From Tepidaquicella sp964564635 (GTDB lineage Bacteria > Bacteroidota > Ignavibacteria > Tepidaquicellales > Tepidaquicellaceae): DNA of 64,000 bases. How positions within the stretch are numbered: position 1 is the stretch's first letter; the number at the start of each line of letters is the position of its first letter. Below are positions 54,177-62,679 of the stretch, piece after piece. Position numbers and translations under genes: made by a program. Where the stretch lies: contig CAZMAR010000002.1 in assembly GCA_964564635.1 (NCBI GenBank), positions 558,001 through 622,000 of the forward strand. The letters are read 5' to 3'. The notes beneath the pieces were generated by a model. It did no database searches. It had not been told where the DNA came from and worked only from the letters and a program-made list of their open reading frames with translations.

Positions 54177-54605
54177 CTATTTCTCTACTGGACCTTGTTG
54201 GTCTCTTATAAATGCATCTGAATATCCTTTTGCTTTTACATATAATAGCATTTCTCTTGCTTTCTTCAAATCGTTATATTCTCCTGCCATTATCCTGTAA
54301 AGGTTCTCTTTGGATGTAATCATTATTATCGTTGCGTTGAGATTTTCCTTTGCCTCTGCTGCAAATCGTTCAGCATAATTTCTGTTTAAGAAACAACCAA
54401 TTTGTACATAATATTTTACTTCTGTAAGAACTTCATATACAGTATCAACTTTTAAGAAGGTATCCACATGCGTAATTCTTACTGTATCAAATTTTTCATA
54501 GTTATCACAATCACAATCTTCAAGTCCGCTACCGCAGGAAAAAATAAACATACTAAGGATTATGCTTAAACTTAATATTGAATATATTAGTAATATTCTT
54601 TTCAT
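54177..54605 (-). CDS. SPOR domain lipoprotein (downstream copy)
   Basis: 142 residues. Signal with lipobox (LSIILSMFIFSC), then a short linker, then a SPOR peptidoglycan-binding domain from about 65 (VQIGCFLNRNYAERFAAEAK, YRIMAGEYNDLKKAREMLLY, GYSDAFIRD). SPOR domains bind denuded glycan strands, often at division sites. It is a diverged paralogue of the adjacent gene at 54624. It lies 3 nt upstream of folD. Confidence 0.85.
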   Translation of the reverse strand: MKRILLIYSILSLSIILSMFIFSCGSGLEDCDCDNYEKFDTVRITHVDTFLKVDTVYEVLTEVKYYVQIGCFLNRNYAERFAAEAKENLNATIIMITSKENLYRIMAGEYNDLKKAREMLLYVKAKGYSDAFIRDQQGPVEK

Positions 54606-54623
54606 AATAAAAATTTTTCTAAT

Positions 54624-55034
54624 TTATCGGCTTCTGATAAAAGCTTCAGTATAGCCCTGTGATTTGACATAATTTAAATATCCTTCCGCTCTTTTTACAC
54701 TTTCAAATGTTCCTACTATTACAGTATATTTATCTTTGTAGAAGTCAATTTCGACTTCAGTATTTAATATCTCTTTTGCTTTTTGAGCAAAAGTCTCTGC
54801 ATTACTCCTACTGTTAAAAGACCCTAATTGTACTGTAACATAAATATTATAAGTAATATATTCTTTTTTCTCCGTTGTGTCTTTAACGGGTATTTTTATT
54901 GTATCAGTTTTTTGTACTTTAACTGTATCATGGATATATTCTGTATATTCTTCAGGGATTGCGCAGGAAAATAGGAAAAATGCACTTGTGAGTAAAATTA
55001 TTAGAAAATTGATATATAATATTTTTTTAAACAT
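54624..55034 (-). CDS. SPOR domain lipoprotein (upstream copy)
   Basis: 136 residues from ATG at 55034 (MFKKILYIN); two more ATGs lie upstream at 55055 and 55061. The chosen one is preceded by an AAGGG-type weak ribosome site. Lipobox LFSC follows a hydrophobic helix. A Thr/Lys-rich linker with three short DT repeats (DTVKVQKTDTIKIPVKDTTE) leads to a SPOR domain (VQLGSFNSRSNAETFAQKAK, YTVIVGTFESVKRAEGYLNY). It is a paralogue of its neighbour and the first gene of a seven-gene run. Confidence 0.85.
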   Translation of the reverse strand: MFKKILYINFLIILLTSAFFLFSCAIPEEYTEYIHDTVKVQKTDTIKIPVKDTTEKKEYITYNIYVTVQLGSFNSRSNAETFAQKAKEILNTEVEIDFYKDKYTVIVGTFESVKRAEGYLNYVKSQGYTEAFIRSR

Positions 55035-55298
55035 TTTTTTCCCTTTTGTTCCCATTAACAATGTTGTATGGTCGATTTTTCAAGATAATTATATTATATT
55101 AATAAAGATAATTTAAAAATAAATAAAATATTAGTCTAAAAAAATAACCATTGGAAAATTTTATTAACAAAGAATTATCATTGTGAAAGATTTTAATTAT
55201 TTTGACCCAAATAATGAAAATTTTAAAAACTAATTAAGTCATTTACCTTTTATAAGTTTTAAAATATGCATAATTTTTCAATCAAAACGTTAATATAA

Positions 55299-56186
55299 AT
55301 GGATATAAATAAAATTTTTAAAACCCATAAATTTAGATTATCGCAGAGCTATATAAGTGATTATCTGGAGAAAATTTCTTCAATTCCTGAAAATAATGAA
55401 ATAAAAATACTCAAGGAGATAATTTCTTTTATAGACCTTACAACATTAGAAGGTTCAGATACAAAAGAAAAAATTAAAAATTTATGCTTAAAGGCACTTG
55501 CACCTGTTCCAAAAGATAAAACACTTCCTCCTTGTGCTGCTATTTGTGTATATCCCGTTTTCATAAGATATGCAAAGACGATTTTGAAAAATTCTAATAT
55601 AAAATTAGCAACAGTGGGAGCTTCATTCCCTTCAGGACAATATCAAAAAGAGGTGAAATTTTTTGATGTTAAACATTCATTAAAGGATGGTGCTGATGAA
55701 ATTGATATAGTAATATCAAGAGGGGAGTTCCTTTCAGGGAACTATCAATATGTTTATAATGAAATCAGAGAAATAAAACAGATATGTTCCACTCATTCGT
55801 TGAAACAGAAAAAGAATATTAAACTAAAAGTAATACTTGAGACCGGAGAACTTTTAAATAACGAAAATATTTGGAATGCGAGTATTTTATCTATGTATGC
55901 CGGAGCAGATTTTATTAAAACATCAACGGGAAAGATTCCTGCCTCTGCTACTCCAGAGGCGGTTTTGATAATGGCAAAGGCAATTAAAGAATTTTACCTT
56001 AAAAGAAGAAAACAAATTGGAATAAAGCCAGCAGGAGGAATAAGAACGGTTGAAGATGCACTTAAATATTATTCAATTGTCAAAAATGTTCTCGGTAAAA
56101 AATGGTTAAATAATGAATATTTCAGAATTGGGGCTTCATCTTTGCTCGATAATATTATTTCTCATTTAGAAAAATTAAAAATTTAA
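55299..56186 (+). CDS. deoC: deoxyribose-phosphate aldolase
   Basis: A 295-residue class I aldolase that splits 2-deoxyribose-5-phosphate into acetaldehyde and glyceraldehyde-3-phosphate. IDLTTLEGSDTKEKIK, TVGASFPSGQYQKEVKF, GADEIDIVISRGEFLSG, the Schiff-base lysine in FIKTSTGKIPASATPEAV, and GIKPAGGIRTVEDAL are all visible. Start MDINKIFKTHKFRLS. It is followed by a TTG-started gene 3 nt on, so the two probably form an operon. Confidence 0.95.
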   Translation: MDINKIFKTHKFRLSQSYISDYLEKISSIPENNEIKILKEIISFIDLTTLEGSDTKEKIKNLCLKALAPVPKDKTLPPCAAICVYPVFIRYAKTILKNSNIKLATVGASFPSGQYQKEVKFFDVKHSLKDGADEIDIVISRGEFLSGNYQYVYNEIREIKQICSTHSLKQKKNIKLKVILETGELLNNENIWNASILSMYAGADFIKTSTGKIPASATPEAVLIMAKAIKEFYLKRRKQIGIKPAGGIRTVEDALKYYSIVKNVLGKKWLNNEYFRIGASSLLDNIISHLEKLKI

Positions 56187-56189
56187 AAA

Positions 56190-57278
56190 TTGTTCAAAAT
56201 ATCAAAGCCTGTACTATTTGTTGATAAAAAACGAATTATAAGAAATATTAAAAATATGGCTATTAAGGCTAAGGATAGCAAAGTAAAATTCAGACCGCAT
56301 TTTAAGACGCATCAATCACTGGAAATTGGTAGAATATTTAGAAGTTATGGCGTTGATAAAATTACTGTTTCCTCTTTAGATATGGCTTTATATTTTGCTA
56401 AGGATGGATGGGATGATATTACAGTTGCTTTTCCTGTTAACATCCTCGAAATAGATAAAATAAAATTCCTTTCTTCTAAAATAACTCTGAATCTTTTATT
56501 TGATTCTGTTGATTCTGTAAAATTTGTATCAAAAACATTGACTAATAATGTTAATGCATATATTAAAGTAGATACCGGTTATGGTCGTGCTGGGGTAAAT
56601 TATAAAGATGTTAGGCAATTACGCGAAATAATAAAAGAGATAAAAAGACAATCCCCAATTAAATTTAAGGGGCTGTTATCACATTTTGGACATACATATT
56701 ACGCGAAAAGTATTCAGGAAATTAAAGATATTTATTTTTCATCTGTGAAGATTCTTAAAAACTTGAAATCTGAGTTATCTGATTTTGATACCGATATAGA
56801 GATTTCCATTGGTGATACTCCATCTTGTAGTGTAATTAAAAATTTTAATGATGTTGATGAAATAAGACCTGGCAATTTTGTTTTTTATGATATTAAAATG
56901 TTAAGTTTAGGAGTGTGTTCTGAAAGAGATATAGCCGTTGCTCTTGCATGTCCAGTTGTGTCTGTTTATAATAAAAGAAAAGAAGCAATTGCTTACTGTG
57001 GAGCAATACATCTCTCAAAAGATTCAGTGAATTTTAATGGAAAACAAATATACGGAATACCTGTTAAAAAGAAATTCAATCGATGGGGGAAAATAAATAA
57101 AGATAATTATGTTAAGTCTCTTTCTCAGGAGCATAGCTTGTTAAGATTAACTGATAACTTTATTAAGGATTTAAAAATTGGTGATATTATTTTTATTTAT
57201 CCCGTACATTCCTGTTTAACAGCAGATGCTATGAAGTCTTATGTTTCTCTTGAGGGGAAATTATTGGATCATATGTAA
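56190..57278 (+). CDS. D-threonine aldolase / D-serine dehydratase-like PLP enzyme (alanine racemase fold)
   Basis: A 362-residue fold-type III PLP enzyme, TTG start at 56190. The Schiff-base lysine is in KFRPHFKTHQSLEIGR near residue 37. The barrel continues with YIKVDTGYGRAGV, GDTPSCSVI and EIRPGNFVFYD. A C-terminal beta domain has YPVHSCLTADAMKSYV, matching the metal-binding HxC of D-serine dehydratase. It probably cleaves or dehydrates a D-hydroxy amino acid. It follows deoC by 3 nt; both reactions release an aldehyde or a three-carbon unit, though a shared pathway is not shown. Confidence 0.85.
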   Translation: MFKISKPVLFVDKKRIIRNIKNMAIKAKDSKVKFRPHFKTHQSLEIGRIFRSYGVDKITVSSLDMALYFAKDGWDDITVAFPVNILEIDKIKFLSSKITLNLLFDSVDSVKFVSKTLTNNVNAYIKVDTGYGRAGVNYKDVRQLREIIKEIKRQSPIKFKGLLSHFGHTYYAKSIQEIKDIYFSSVKILKNLKSELSDFDTDIEISIGDTPSCSVIKNFNDVDEIRPGNFVFYDIKMLSLGVCSERDIAVALACPVVSVYNKRKEAIAYCGAIHLSKDSVNFNGKQIYGIPVKKKFNRWGKINKDNYVKSLSQEHSLLRLTDNFIKDLKIGDIIFIYPVHSCLTADAMKSYVSLEGKLLDHM

Positions 57279-57295
57279 GATTTGTGAATCTTTTT
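57277..57295 (+). terminator. possible weak terminator after the D-threonine aldolase-like gene
   Basis: AAGATT-TGTG-AATCTT gives a 6-bp AT-rich stem ending in TTT, overlapping the stop region of the gene. It would be a weak terminator and is reported with low confidence. Confidence 0.3.
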
Positions 57296-59777
57296 ATAAG
57301 TAATCATCTATTTCATCTTCTGTAATTAATATCTCTCTTCCCTTTGCACCATTTGCTGGACCTACTATTCCAGCTGCTTCCATCTGATCTACAATTCGTG
57401 CTGCTCTTGCATATCCGAGTTTTAGTCTCCTCTGTAATGTGGAGGTAGAGCATTGCTGGAGTTTTAAAATTAGTCTTACTGCTTCCTCAAACATTTCATC
57501 TCTTTCCTCGGGAGACGATTTTCCGCCGGCACTTTTAATATTAATTGAGGGTAAAAAATATGGTTTTGAAAAGCCTGGTTGATTTCCGATATAATCCACA
57601 ATTTTTTCACATTCTTCTGTGGTTATAAATGCATTCTGTATTCTTAACGGCTTTGGGGAAGATGATGTTTGATAGAGCATATCCCCATTCCGTAATAAAT
57701 GTTCTGCTCCTGACATATCAAGAATCGTCCTTGAATCAAACTTCGAAGCAACCTGAAAAGCAATTCTAACGGGGAAGTTAGCCTTTATTACTCCTGTAAT
57801 TACATCGACAGAAGGTCTTTGAGTTGCAAGAATCAAATGTATTCCCACAGCCCTTGCCATTTGAGCAATTCTTGTAATTGGTTCTTCTATATCTCTTTTT
57901 GCGGTCATTATCAGGTCTGCAAGTTCATCAATTATTACCACAATATAAGGCATTTTCCTATGCTTTATTAACTCATTATCCTTTAATTTTCCTGTAGAGA
58001 ATTTTTCATTGTAAGCCTCTATATTTCTCACTCCCGCGTTTGCAAGCATATCATATCTTTGTTCCATTTCCAGTTCAACGCTTTTTAATATTGCAACAGC
58101 ATTTGCGGCTGTTGTGATTATACTTTCATTTACATCAGGAGAAGTAGCGAGAAAGTGTTTTCTTAATTTAGAATATAAACTTAATTCTATTTTTTTAGGG
58201 TCTATTAGAACAAACTTTAAATCTGTAGGATGCATTTTATATAGTAGTGAAGCAATAATTGTATTTATACAAACACTTTTTCCTGAACCGGTAGCACCTG
58301 CAATTAGTATATGTGGTATCACAGATAAATCATCTAAATATACCTGTCCATCAATTGTTTTTCCAAAGGCAACAGGTAAAATTGCTTTACTTGAGTGAAA
58401 TTGTGGAGAAGATAAAATACTTTTTATTCTAACTATTTGAGCTTTTTGATTTGGAATTTCTACACCAACAGTACCTCTTCCAGGTATAGGAATTATCATA
58501 CGAATTCCCCTTGCTTTCATTGCAAGGGCAATATCATCCTGTAAAGATTCTATTTTTGATAATTTCACATCAGGAGCAGGAACAAGTTCATATAAAGTAA
58601 CAACCGGACCGGGAGTTGCATATACTTTATCAATTGTAATACCAAACATTAACAATTTTTCCTGTAAAAGTCTTCCATTTGTAGATAACTCTTCATCTGA
58701 AATTACTTCACTTTCTTCTTTAGTAGGGTCGATTAATAAATCAAGATTTGGTTTTTTATATTTTTCAAGTTTTTCATCTGCTACAGCTGTATCTACAATG
58801 TTTTTCTGTGATGGCTCTAAGGATATTTCTTTTTTAGCTGATGTTTCTGTTAAAGTTTGTTCTGTTGTTACCTCGGTTTTTATTCTTTTAGGTTTATCCG
58901 GTTCTTTTTTTTCTATTTCCTTTGTTTCATCTGGTCGGTTAATTTCCGTTTCCTTAATTAATTCTTCTGGCTCTTTATCTAACTTTCTCTTGATTTTTTC
59001 TATCTTTTCCCGTTCCCTTTCTAATATTTCTTTATAAGTCATATCCGTTGATTTCTCGGTCTCTCTTGCTTTTAACTTTTCTGATTTTTTTACTTCTAAA
59101 TTTGTTTTTTCTTTTCGGAGTTTTTCTGATAACTTCTTTAATAAAAGTTGTAGCCTTGCAATACTTTTTAATATATTGCTGTCGATAATAAGCAATACCA
59201 TAATAGAAATTGCGAAAAGAAATATTATAGAGGCACCCAATAGACCAAAGGTTCTATAGAAAAGTTCTGCAAAAAAATCCCCTGAATTTCCTCTAAAAGA
59301 TAGTGGGATAGTATTACCTAAAATTTTATTTAATATTCCGGTTGAAGATGCAATTATAATGGTAAAAATTATTAGATATATACAAAATGTTAAACTACCT
59401 GAAATATTTTTCTTCCGAATCAATATTAAACCAATTACAAAAAGTATTACTGAAATACTTAATGAATAATAACCAAATAATTTTGCTACGAGAAAATCTG
59501 CTAACAATACGCCGGCAGGTCCAAATAAGTTTGATATGTTTTCAATTTTAAAAGAGAAGAAGTTAGAAAAACTAATTTGTGGCAATAGAGATAAATCTTT
59601 TGGCGAATAACTTAAAACACATAAAGAAATAAGAATAGAAAAAAGTATTAGCAGAAAACCCAGAATTTGTTTTTTCAGTGATTCTGGAATTTCAAAATCC
59701 TTGATTTCTTTTTTTGAGTACGATTTGTTTTCAACCTTCCCGTACTCCGATACCCGTTTTCGCATTTTTTTATTCAT
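57294..59777 (-). CDS. ftsK: DNA translocase FtsK/SpoIIIE
   Basis: An 827-residue chromosome pump for the division septum. Four membrane helices span about residues 30-205, followed by a long charged linker (KLREKEKTNL and EIEKKEPDKPKR) to about 340. The motor has Walker A GATGSGKSVCI with Lys500, Walker B VVIIDELADL, and the conserved TQRPSVDVITGVIKANFPVR. The C-terminal gamma DNA-reading winged helix is present (CSTSTLQRRLKLGYARAARI). The start is ATG at 59777; a second ATG is four codons on. It is the last gene of the minus-strand run from the transaldolase gene. Confidence 0.94.
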   Translation of the reverse strand: MNKKMRKRVSEYGKVENKSYSKKEIKDFEIPESLKKQILGFLLILFSILISLCVLSYSPKDLSLLPQISFSNFFSFKIENISNLFGPAGVLLADFLVAKLFGYYSLSISVILFVIGLILIRKKNISGSLTFCIYLIIFTIIIASSTGILNKILGNTIPLSFRGNSGDFFAELFYRTFGLLGASIIFLFAISIMVLLIIDSNILKSIARLQLLLKKLSEKLRKEKTNLEVKKSEKLKARETEKSTDMTYKEILEREREKIEKIKRKLDKEPEELIKETEINRPDETKEIEKKEPDKPKRIKTEVTTEQTLTETSAKKEISLEPSQKNIVDTAVADEKLEKYKKPNLDLLIDPTKEESEVISDEELSTNGRLLQEKLLMFGITIDKVYATPGPVVTLYELVPAPDVKLSKIESLQDDIALAMKARGIRMIIPIPGRGTVGVEIPNQKAQIVRIKSILSSPQFHSSKAILPVAFGKTIDGQVYLDDLSVIPHILIAGATGSGKSVCINTIIASLLYKMHPTDLKFVLIDPKKIELSLYSKLRKHFLATSPDVNESIITTAANAVAILKSVELEMEQRYDMLANAGVRNIEAYNEKFSTGKLKDNELIKHRKMPYIVVIIDELADLIMTAKRDIEEPITRIAQMARAVGIHLILATQRPSVDVITGVIKANFPVRIAFQVASKFDSRTILDMSGAEHLLRNGDMLYQTSSSPKPLRIQNAFITTEECEKIVDYIGNQPGFSKPYFLPSINIKSAGGKSSPEERDEMFEEAVRLILKLQQCSTSTLQRRLKLGYARAARIVDQMEAAGIVGPANGAKGREILITEDEIDDYL

Positions 59778-59821
59778 TTTGTTTATTTATTACGGAATAC
59801 GGTTTTTCACCTTTTTTAATT

Positions 59822-60652
59822 CTATACTTTATTCTCTTTACTTTTTCCTGACAGGTCAATCTTTTTCATTTGTTGCCGCTGTGATATCTCAAAGTCAATT
59901 TGCTCTTTCAATTTTATTACATCTTTATATAATATTGGTAAAATAGGATATGTATTAACTCCAGCAGATATATCTATATCTTCGTAAAATCTTAAAGAGC
60001 GTAAATATTTACCATGTTCAGTAGAATGCAATAACCTTTGTACTTTTTCCGGAATTATATTATTATCTGCATAAACCAGGCATTCAGATAAAGTTAATGC
60101 AGAGCGTTCTGCATCGTTTAACTCGTAATAATCACTACCTACGATTTTCATAATTTCTTTTATCATTGCCCCAGCACAAATAAAATCTTCAAGCGAAAAA
60201 TTATTTTGTTTCCCCGCGCAAAGAATTATTATATCTTCTTTTATTGTTGATAGAAAATCAACAACTTTATTTATATTAACAAAACTACCTATTATACAAT
60301 TTTTTGCAAGTCTTGATTTTACTATAGAAACTGTACCATTTGTTGTACAGAAGACCAATGTTTTTCCTCTTATGATTGATTCTTTAAATTCGTATGGAGA
60401 ATTTCCAAGATTAAAACCGGGTATTGTTTTTCCATTTTTTTCACCACACAGAAGAGTTTCACCGGTACCTCTTTTTAGTTTTGCTGCTTTTGCTACGCTT
60501 TCTGATGGAATAATTTCTTTTGCTTTATTTTGGAGTGCCACTGTGATACTTGTACAGGTCCTTAATACATCAATTACTACGACATTTTTGTCTTTTAGTA
60601 ATAGGTCATCTGCAATTAAAGAATGAGTAATATATAATGTGATTTTTGGCAT
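59822..60652 (-). CDS. comB: 2-phosphosulfolactate phosphatase family protein (ComB)
   Basis: A 276-residue ComB-family phosphatase. VVVIDVLRTCTSITVALQN near 24-42 and GEKNGKTIPGFNLGNSPYEF near 69-88 are the hallmark sequences. TLVFCTTNGTVSIVK follows near 97-111, and DFICAGAMIKEI near 157-168. In methanogens ComB dephosphorylates phosphosulfolactate for coenzyme M synthesis. In bacteria homologues sit in sulfolactate or unknown pathways, and no ComA or sulfonate genes are seen here. It lies between gcvT (8 nt) and ftsK (44 nt). Confidence 0.88.
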   Translation of the reverse strand: MPKITLYITHSLIADDLLLKDKNVVVIDVLRTCTSITVALQNKAKEIIPSESVAKAAKLKRGTGETLLCGEKNGKTIPGFNLGNSPYEFKESIIRGKTLVFCTTNGTVSIVKSRLAKNCIIGSFVNINKVVDFLSTIKEDIIILCAGKQNNFSLEDFICAGAMIKEIMKIVGSDYYELNDAERSALTLSECLVYADNNIIPEKVQRLLHSTEHGKYLRSLRFYEDIDISAGVNTYPILPILYKDVIKLKEQIDFEISQRQQMKKIDLSGKSKENKV

Positions 60653-60660
60653 AAATTAAT

Positions 60661-61746
60661 TTAAATTGCAATGAAAGGAGTCTTAACAATTTCTGCTTTT
60701 ATCTTTTTATCTCTGATTTTTATATCAATAATATTTCCAATCTTTGCATGGTCAATATTAATATATGCGAATCCAATGTTTTTATTCAAAATCGGAGAAG
60801 GTCCTCCACTTGTCACGAAACCAACTTTTTCACCATTTGAATAAACTTCATATCCGTGTCTTGCCATAATTTTTTCATCACTGGTGAAACCAACTAATTT
60901 TCTTGTTAATCCTTTAGCTTTTACTTCAAGCAGTGCTTCTTTTCCTATAAAATCATTTTTTTCAAGTTTTGTTATCCATCCCAAACCTGCTTCAAGGGGG
61001 TTGGTATTCTCGTCCATATCATTACCATATAAACGGTATGCTGCTTCCAATCTTAATGTATCTCTTGCACCTAATCCAACTGGTTTTATATTGTACTGCT
61101 CTCCTGCTTTAAATATTTCACGCCAGAGTTTTTCTGATTTTGTTATATCGGAAGGCATATAAATTTCGAAACAAACTTTTTCTCCTGTGTATCCTGTGTG
61201 AGAAATTATAACATCTTCTCCAGCTATTTTTCCTCTTCTATAATTGTAGTATTCTATCGAACTTAAATCTGTATCAGTTAATTTTTGTAATGTATGAATT
61301 GAATTTTTACCCTGTACTGCTAATAAAGATGTTTCATCTGAGATGTCAATAACTTTAACATCACCGAACACATTTTTTTTCATCCAGTTAATATCTTTAT
61401 CTATGTTGGATGCATTTATAACAAGCATAAAATAATCACCACAATGATAGACAAGTAAATCATCAACCATACCACCATTTTCATAACACATTGAAGAATA
61501 TTGAACTTTCCCTTCTGATAATTTACTTACATCATTTGTTGTAATTTTTTGAACAAAATCAAATGCATCCTTACCTCTAATTTCTACTTCTCCCATATGA
61601 GAAACATCGAAAACACCTACCGATTCCCTTACTGCTTTATGTTCGCTTATTATTCCCTCGTATTGAACTGGCATCTCAAAACCCGCAAATTCAACTAATC
61701 TTGCTTTAAGTTCTCTATGAATGTTGTTAAATGCTGTCTTTTTCAT
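60661..61746 (-). CDS. gcvT: glycine cleavage system aminomethyltransferase (T protein)
   Basis: A 361-residue GcvT of normal length that transfers the aminomethyl carbon of glycine to tetrahydrofolate. FDVSHMGEVEIRGKDAFDFV near 47-66, SHTGYTGEKVCFEIYMP, and GARDTLRLEAAYRLYGNDMD are characteristic. The catalytic aspartate lies in the N-terminal domain. P, H and L proteins are not in the window. It sits between the transaldolase (13 nt upstream) and comB (8 nt downstream). Confidence 0.95.
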   Translation of the reverse strand: MKKTAFNNIHRELKARLVEFAGFEMPVQYEGIISEHKAVRESVGVFDVSHMGEVEIRGKDAFDFVQKITTNDVSKLSEGKVQYSSMCYENGGMVDDLLVYHCGDYFMLVINASNIDKDINWMKKNVFGDVKVIDISDETSLLAVQGKNSIHTLQKLTDTDLSSIEYYNYRRGKIAGEDVIISHTGYTGEKVCFEIYMPSDITKSEKLWREIFKAGEQYNIKPVGLGARDTLRLEAAYRLYGNDMDENTNPLEAGLGWITKLEKNDFIGKEALLEVKAKGLTRKLVGFTSDEKIMARHGYEVYSNGEKVGFVTSGGPSPILNKNIGFAYINIDHAKIGNIIDIKIRDKKIKAEIVKTPFIAI

Positions 61747-61759
61747 TTTTAATAATTTT

Positions 61760-62410
61760 TTATGATTTTTTTAATTTTTCCCAATCCTCAAGAAATTTCT
61801 TTAGTCCAATATCCGTTAACGGATGTTTTACTAATTGTTCCAGAACTTTAAATGGTAATGTGCAAACATCAGCTCCCATCATCGCTGCTTCTACGAAATG
61901 TAAAGGATGCCTTACTGAGGCTACTAAAACCTCTGTTTTAAATCCATAATTTCCATAAATTGTAACTATTTGTGAAATTAAATCCATTCCACTGTGTGAA
62001 ATGTCGTCTAATCTACCTACGAAAGGACTAACAAGATATGCTCCGGCTTTTGCTGCAAGTATTGCCTGTGATGGAGAAAAACACAAAGTAACATTAGTCT
62101 TTATCCCTTCTGAAGAAAGAATTTTAACAGCTTTCAGTCCCTCTTTTATTAAAGGTATTTTTATTACAATGTTTTTGTGTATTGATGCTAATTCTTTAGC
62201 TTCTTTTACGATTTCATTACAAGTAGTGGAAACAACCTCTGCACTGATGTCCCCATCAACTATTTCACATATTTTTACTAATAAATCTTTGAAATCTTTA
62301 TAACCTTCCTTTGCCACCAGAGAAGGATTTGTTGTAACACCATCAAGAAGCCCCATATCCGCTGCTTCTTTGATTTCTTTTAGATTTGCGGTATCTATAA
62401 ATATTCTCAT
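61760..62410 (-). CDS. transaldolase / fructose-6-phosphate aldolase-like
   Basis: A 216-residue short transaldolase of the TalC/FSA type: MRIFIDTANLKEIKEAADMG, TTNPSLVAKEG near 26-36, the Schiff-base lysine in IVIKIPLIKEGLKAVK near 80-95, and FVGRLDDISHSGMDL. Enzymes in this group include both transaldolases of the pentose phosphate pathway and F6P aldolases; the sequence does not decide. It is the first gene of the run to gcvT-comB-ftsK and is divergent from the YCF48 gene across 269 bases. Confidence 0.9.
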   Translation of the reverse strand: MRIFIDTANLKEIKEAADMGLLDGVTTNPSLVAKEGYKDFKDLLVKICEIVDGDISAEVVSTTCNEIVKEAKELASIHKNIVIKIPLIKEGLKAVKILSSEGIKTNVTLCFSPSQAILAAKAGAYLVSPFVGRLDDISHSGMDLISQIVTIYGNYGFKTEVLVASVRHPLHFVEAAMMGADVCTLPFKVLEQLVKHPLTDIGLKKFLEDWEKLKKS

Positions 62411-62670
62411 AATAATTAATTTAGTTTTTTTAATTTATCTATTTTATATCATTTATTAAATCCATTTTTTAAATCATAATAATTTATATTTCGTATATTG
62501 GAAAAAAGTTCTATATTCTTTTTATGTAGTTAAATCTTATATATTTTTTAGAATTCAATGATTTTTTGAATTTATGAATCACTTTCTTCAGAGAAATATT
62601 CTAACGTATGTATACCCGATTATACTATTGCTTTTGTATTTTAAAAAATTTAAAATAAAGTAATCTAAAA

Positions 62671-62675
62671 AGGAG
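62671..62675 (+). promoter_or_regulatory. strong Shine-Dalgarno AGGAG before the YCF48 gene
   Basis: AAAAAGGAG ends 4 nt before the ATG at 62680. Most genes here have no such site, so this one helps fix the start and may mark high translation. Confidence 0.75.
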
Positions 62676-62679
62676 AAAA

